Assembly: GCA_030147905.1 (NCBI GenBank)
Contig: JASBUM010000060.1
Location: forward strand, 1 to 7,000
Reading direction: 5' to 3'
DNA length: 7,000 bases
From: Acidimangrovimonas sp.
GTDB lineage: Bacteria; Pseudomonadota; Alphaproteobacteria; Rhodobacterales; Rhodobacteraceae
Shown piece after piece: positions 6,407 through 7,000 of this stretch. Position 1 is the first letter of the stretch, and each line of letters opens with the position of its first letter. A program made the position numbers and the translations under genes. The notes below the pieces were generated by a model. The model was given only the letters and a program-made list of their open reading frames with translations. It did not search any database and was not told the origin of the DNA.

Positions 6407-6427
6407 GTCCTTCGCTGCCACGGGGCG

Positions 6428-7000
6428 CTATTGCGCGCGTCGTCCGCCGATGCGCGGTTCGGTCCCGGCCCGCAGCCTGCGCAGATTGGTGCCGTGACGG
6501 ATGTAGATCAGGATGGTCAGCACCACGCTCAGCACCAGCATGCGCCCGGCATCGAAGACCAGCAGCCACAGTGGCGTGGTCGCCGCCGCGACCAGGGCGG
6601 CGAGCGACGAATAGCGCCCGACAAGCGCCACCACCAGCCAGGTTGCGCAGGCGGCAAGGCCCACGACCGGCACCAGCGCCAGCAGGACGCCCAGGAACGT
6701 TGCCACCCCCTTGCCGCCCCGGAACCCCAGATAGACCGGGAATATGTGGCCGACAAAGGCTGCCAGCGCGGCGATCTGCGCCGCGTCCTCGCCCAGTGCC
6801 GCGCGCGCGATCAGCACCGCCGCCGCCCCCTTGGTGGCGTCCAGCACCAGCGTCAGCGCCGCCGCCTTGCGGTTTCCGGTACGCAGCACATTGGTGGCGC
6901 CGATGTTGCCCGAGCCGATCTTGCGGATGTCGCCCAGCCCCATGATACGGCCGATGAGAAGGCCGAAGGGCACCGCGCCCAGCAGATAGGCCAGGACGGC
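6428..7000 (-). CDS. plsY: Acyl-phosphate:glycerol-3-phosphate acyltransferase PlsY, N-terminus cut by window edge
   Basis: PlsY is an inner-membrane enzyme that transfers an acyl chain from acyl-phosphate (made by PlsX) to glycerol-3-phosphate, giving lysophosphatidic acid, the first step of phospholipid synthesis. The frame stays open through 7000, so the true start is outside; a GTG at 6973 reads as internal Val because the residues before it (AVLAYLLGA) continue the first helix of the family. The 190 visible residues suggest that only roughly 10-15 are missing. The three conserved cytoplasmic motifs are present: GSGNIGATNVLR at about 29-40 of the visible part, FRGGKGVATFLG at 93-104, and RHGTNLRRLRAGTEPRIG at 168-185. 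Hydrophobic helices lie between them. The stop is TAG at 6430-6428. Confidence 0.96.
   Translation of the reverse strand, partial: AVLAYLLGAVPFGLLIGRIMGLGDIRKIGSGNIGATNVLRTGNRKAAALTLVLDATKGAAAVLIARAALGEDAAQIAALAAFVGHIFPVYLGFRGGKGVATFLGVLLALVPVVGLAACATWLVVALVGRYSSLAALVAAATTPLWLLVFDAGRMLVLSVVLTILIYIRHGTNLRRLRAGTEPRIGGRRAQ

Noticed and set aside
6232..6945. A 237-codon plus-strand open frame across the gap and plsY
   Set aside because: It runs antisense to the conserved PlsY motifs and is an Arg/Pro/Ala-rich shadow.
1..7000. Search for a defence system, toxin-antitoxin pair, mobile element or CRISPR array
   Set aside because: No nuclease, transposase, integrase or spaced repeats are seen. The genes are mainly conserved metabolism, and the small membrane proteins give no sign of forming a toxin-antitoxin pair.

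Overview
The window is about two-thirds GC and carries eight protein genes packed almost end to end. The product set points to an alphaproteobacterium of the Rhodobacterales (Paracoccus/Rhodobacter-like): an alphaproteobacterial-style UbiA, an RsmE, a plant-type glutamate-cysteine ligase and a PlsY. The genus is inferred from gene style and neighbourhood; nothing in the DNA proves it. I see no rRNA or tRNA gene, insertion sequence, phage gene or CRISPR array.

Left part (1-2541), minus strand: ubiA (ubiquinone prenyltransferase) is followed after 64 bases by a long secreted or membrane-anchored protein. That protein has internal repeats and its sequence is just entering what looks like an OmpA-type C-terminal domain where the window ends. 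The two genes probably share a transcript.

Middle part (2554-5386), plus strand: rsmE (16S rRNA m3U1498 methyltransferase) starts only 12 bases from the most upstream plausible ubiA start, so the two genes are head to head with almost no space between them. It is followed by an unrecognised 173-residue two-helix membrane protein and then by gshA (glutamate-cysteine ligase, first step of glutathione synthesis). The three genes lie in one direction and may form an operon; a TTGACA box upstream of gshA could give it its own promoter.

Right part (5387-7000): a lone 85-residue membrane protein gene on the plus strand starts in unusually AT-rich DNA and ends in a 16-base tandem duplication of its own stop region. 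It converges on a minus-strand DUF805 membrane protein. Upstream of that on the same strand is plsY (acyl-phosphate:glycerol-3-phosphate acyltransferase), whose N-terminus runs off the window.

Most of the window is housekeeping: quinone synthesis, ribosome modification, glutathione and phospholipid synthesis, interspersed with three small or poorly known membrane proteins. I found no convincing new multi-gene system. The points most worth a second look are the repeat architecture of the OmpA-like protein, the unknown protein between rsmE and gshA, and the small atypical membrane gene at 5459.
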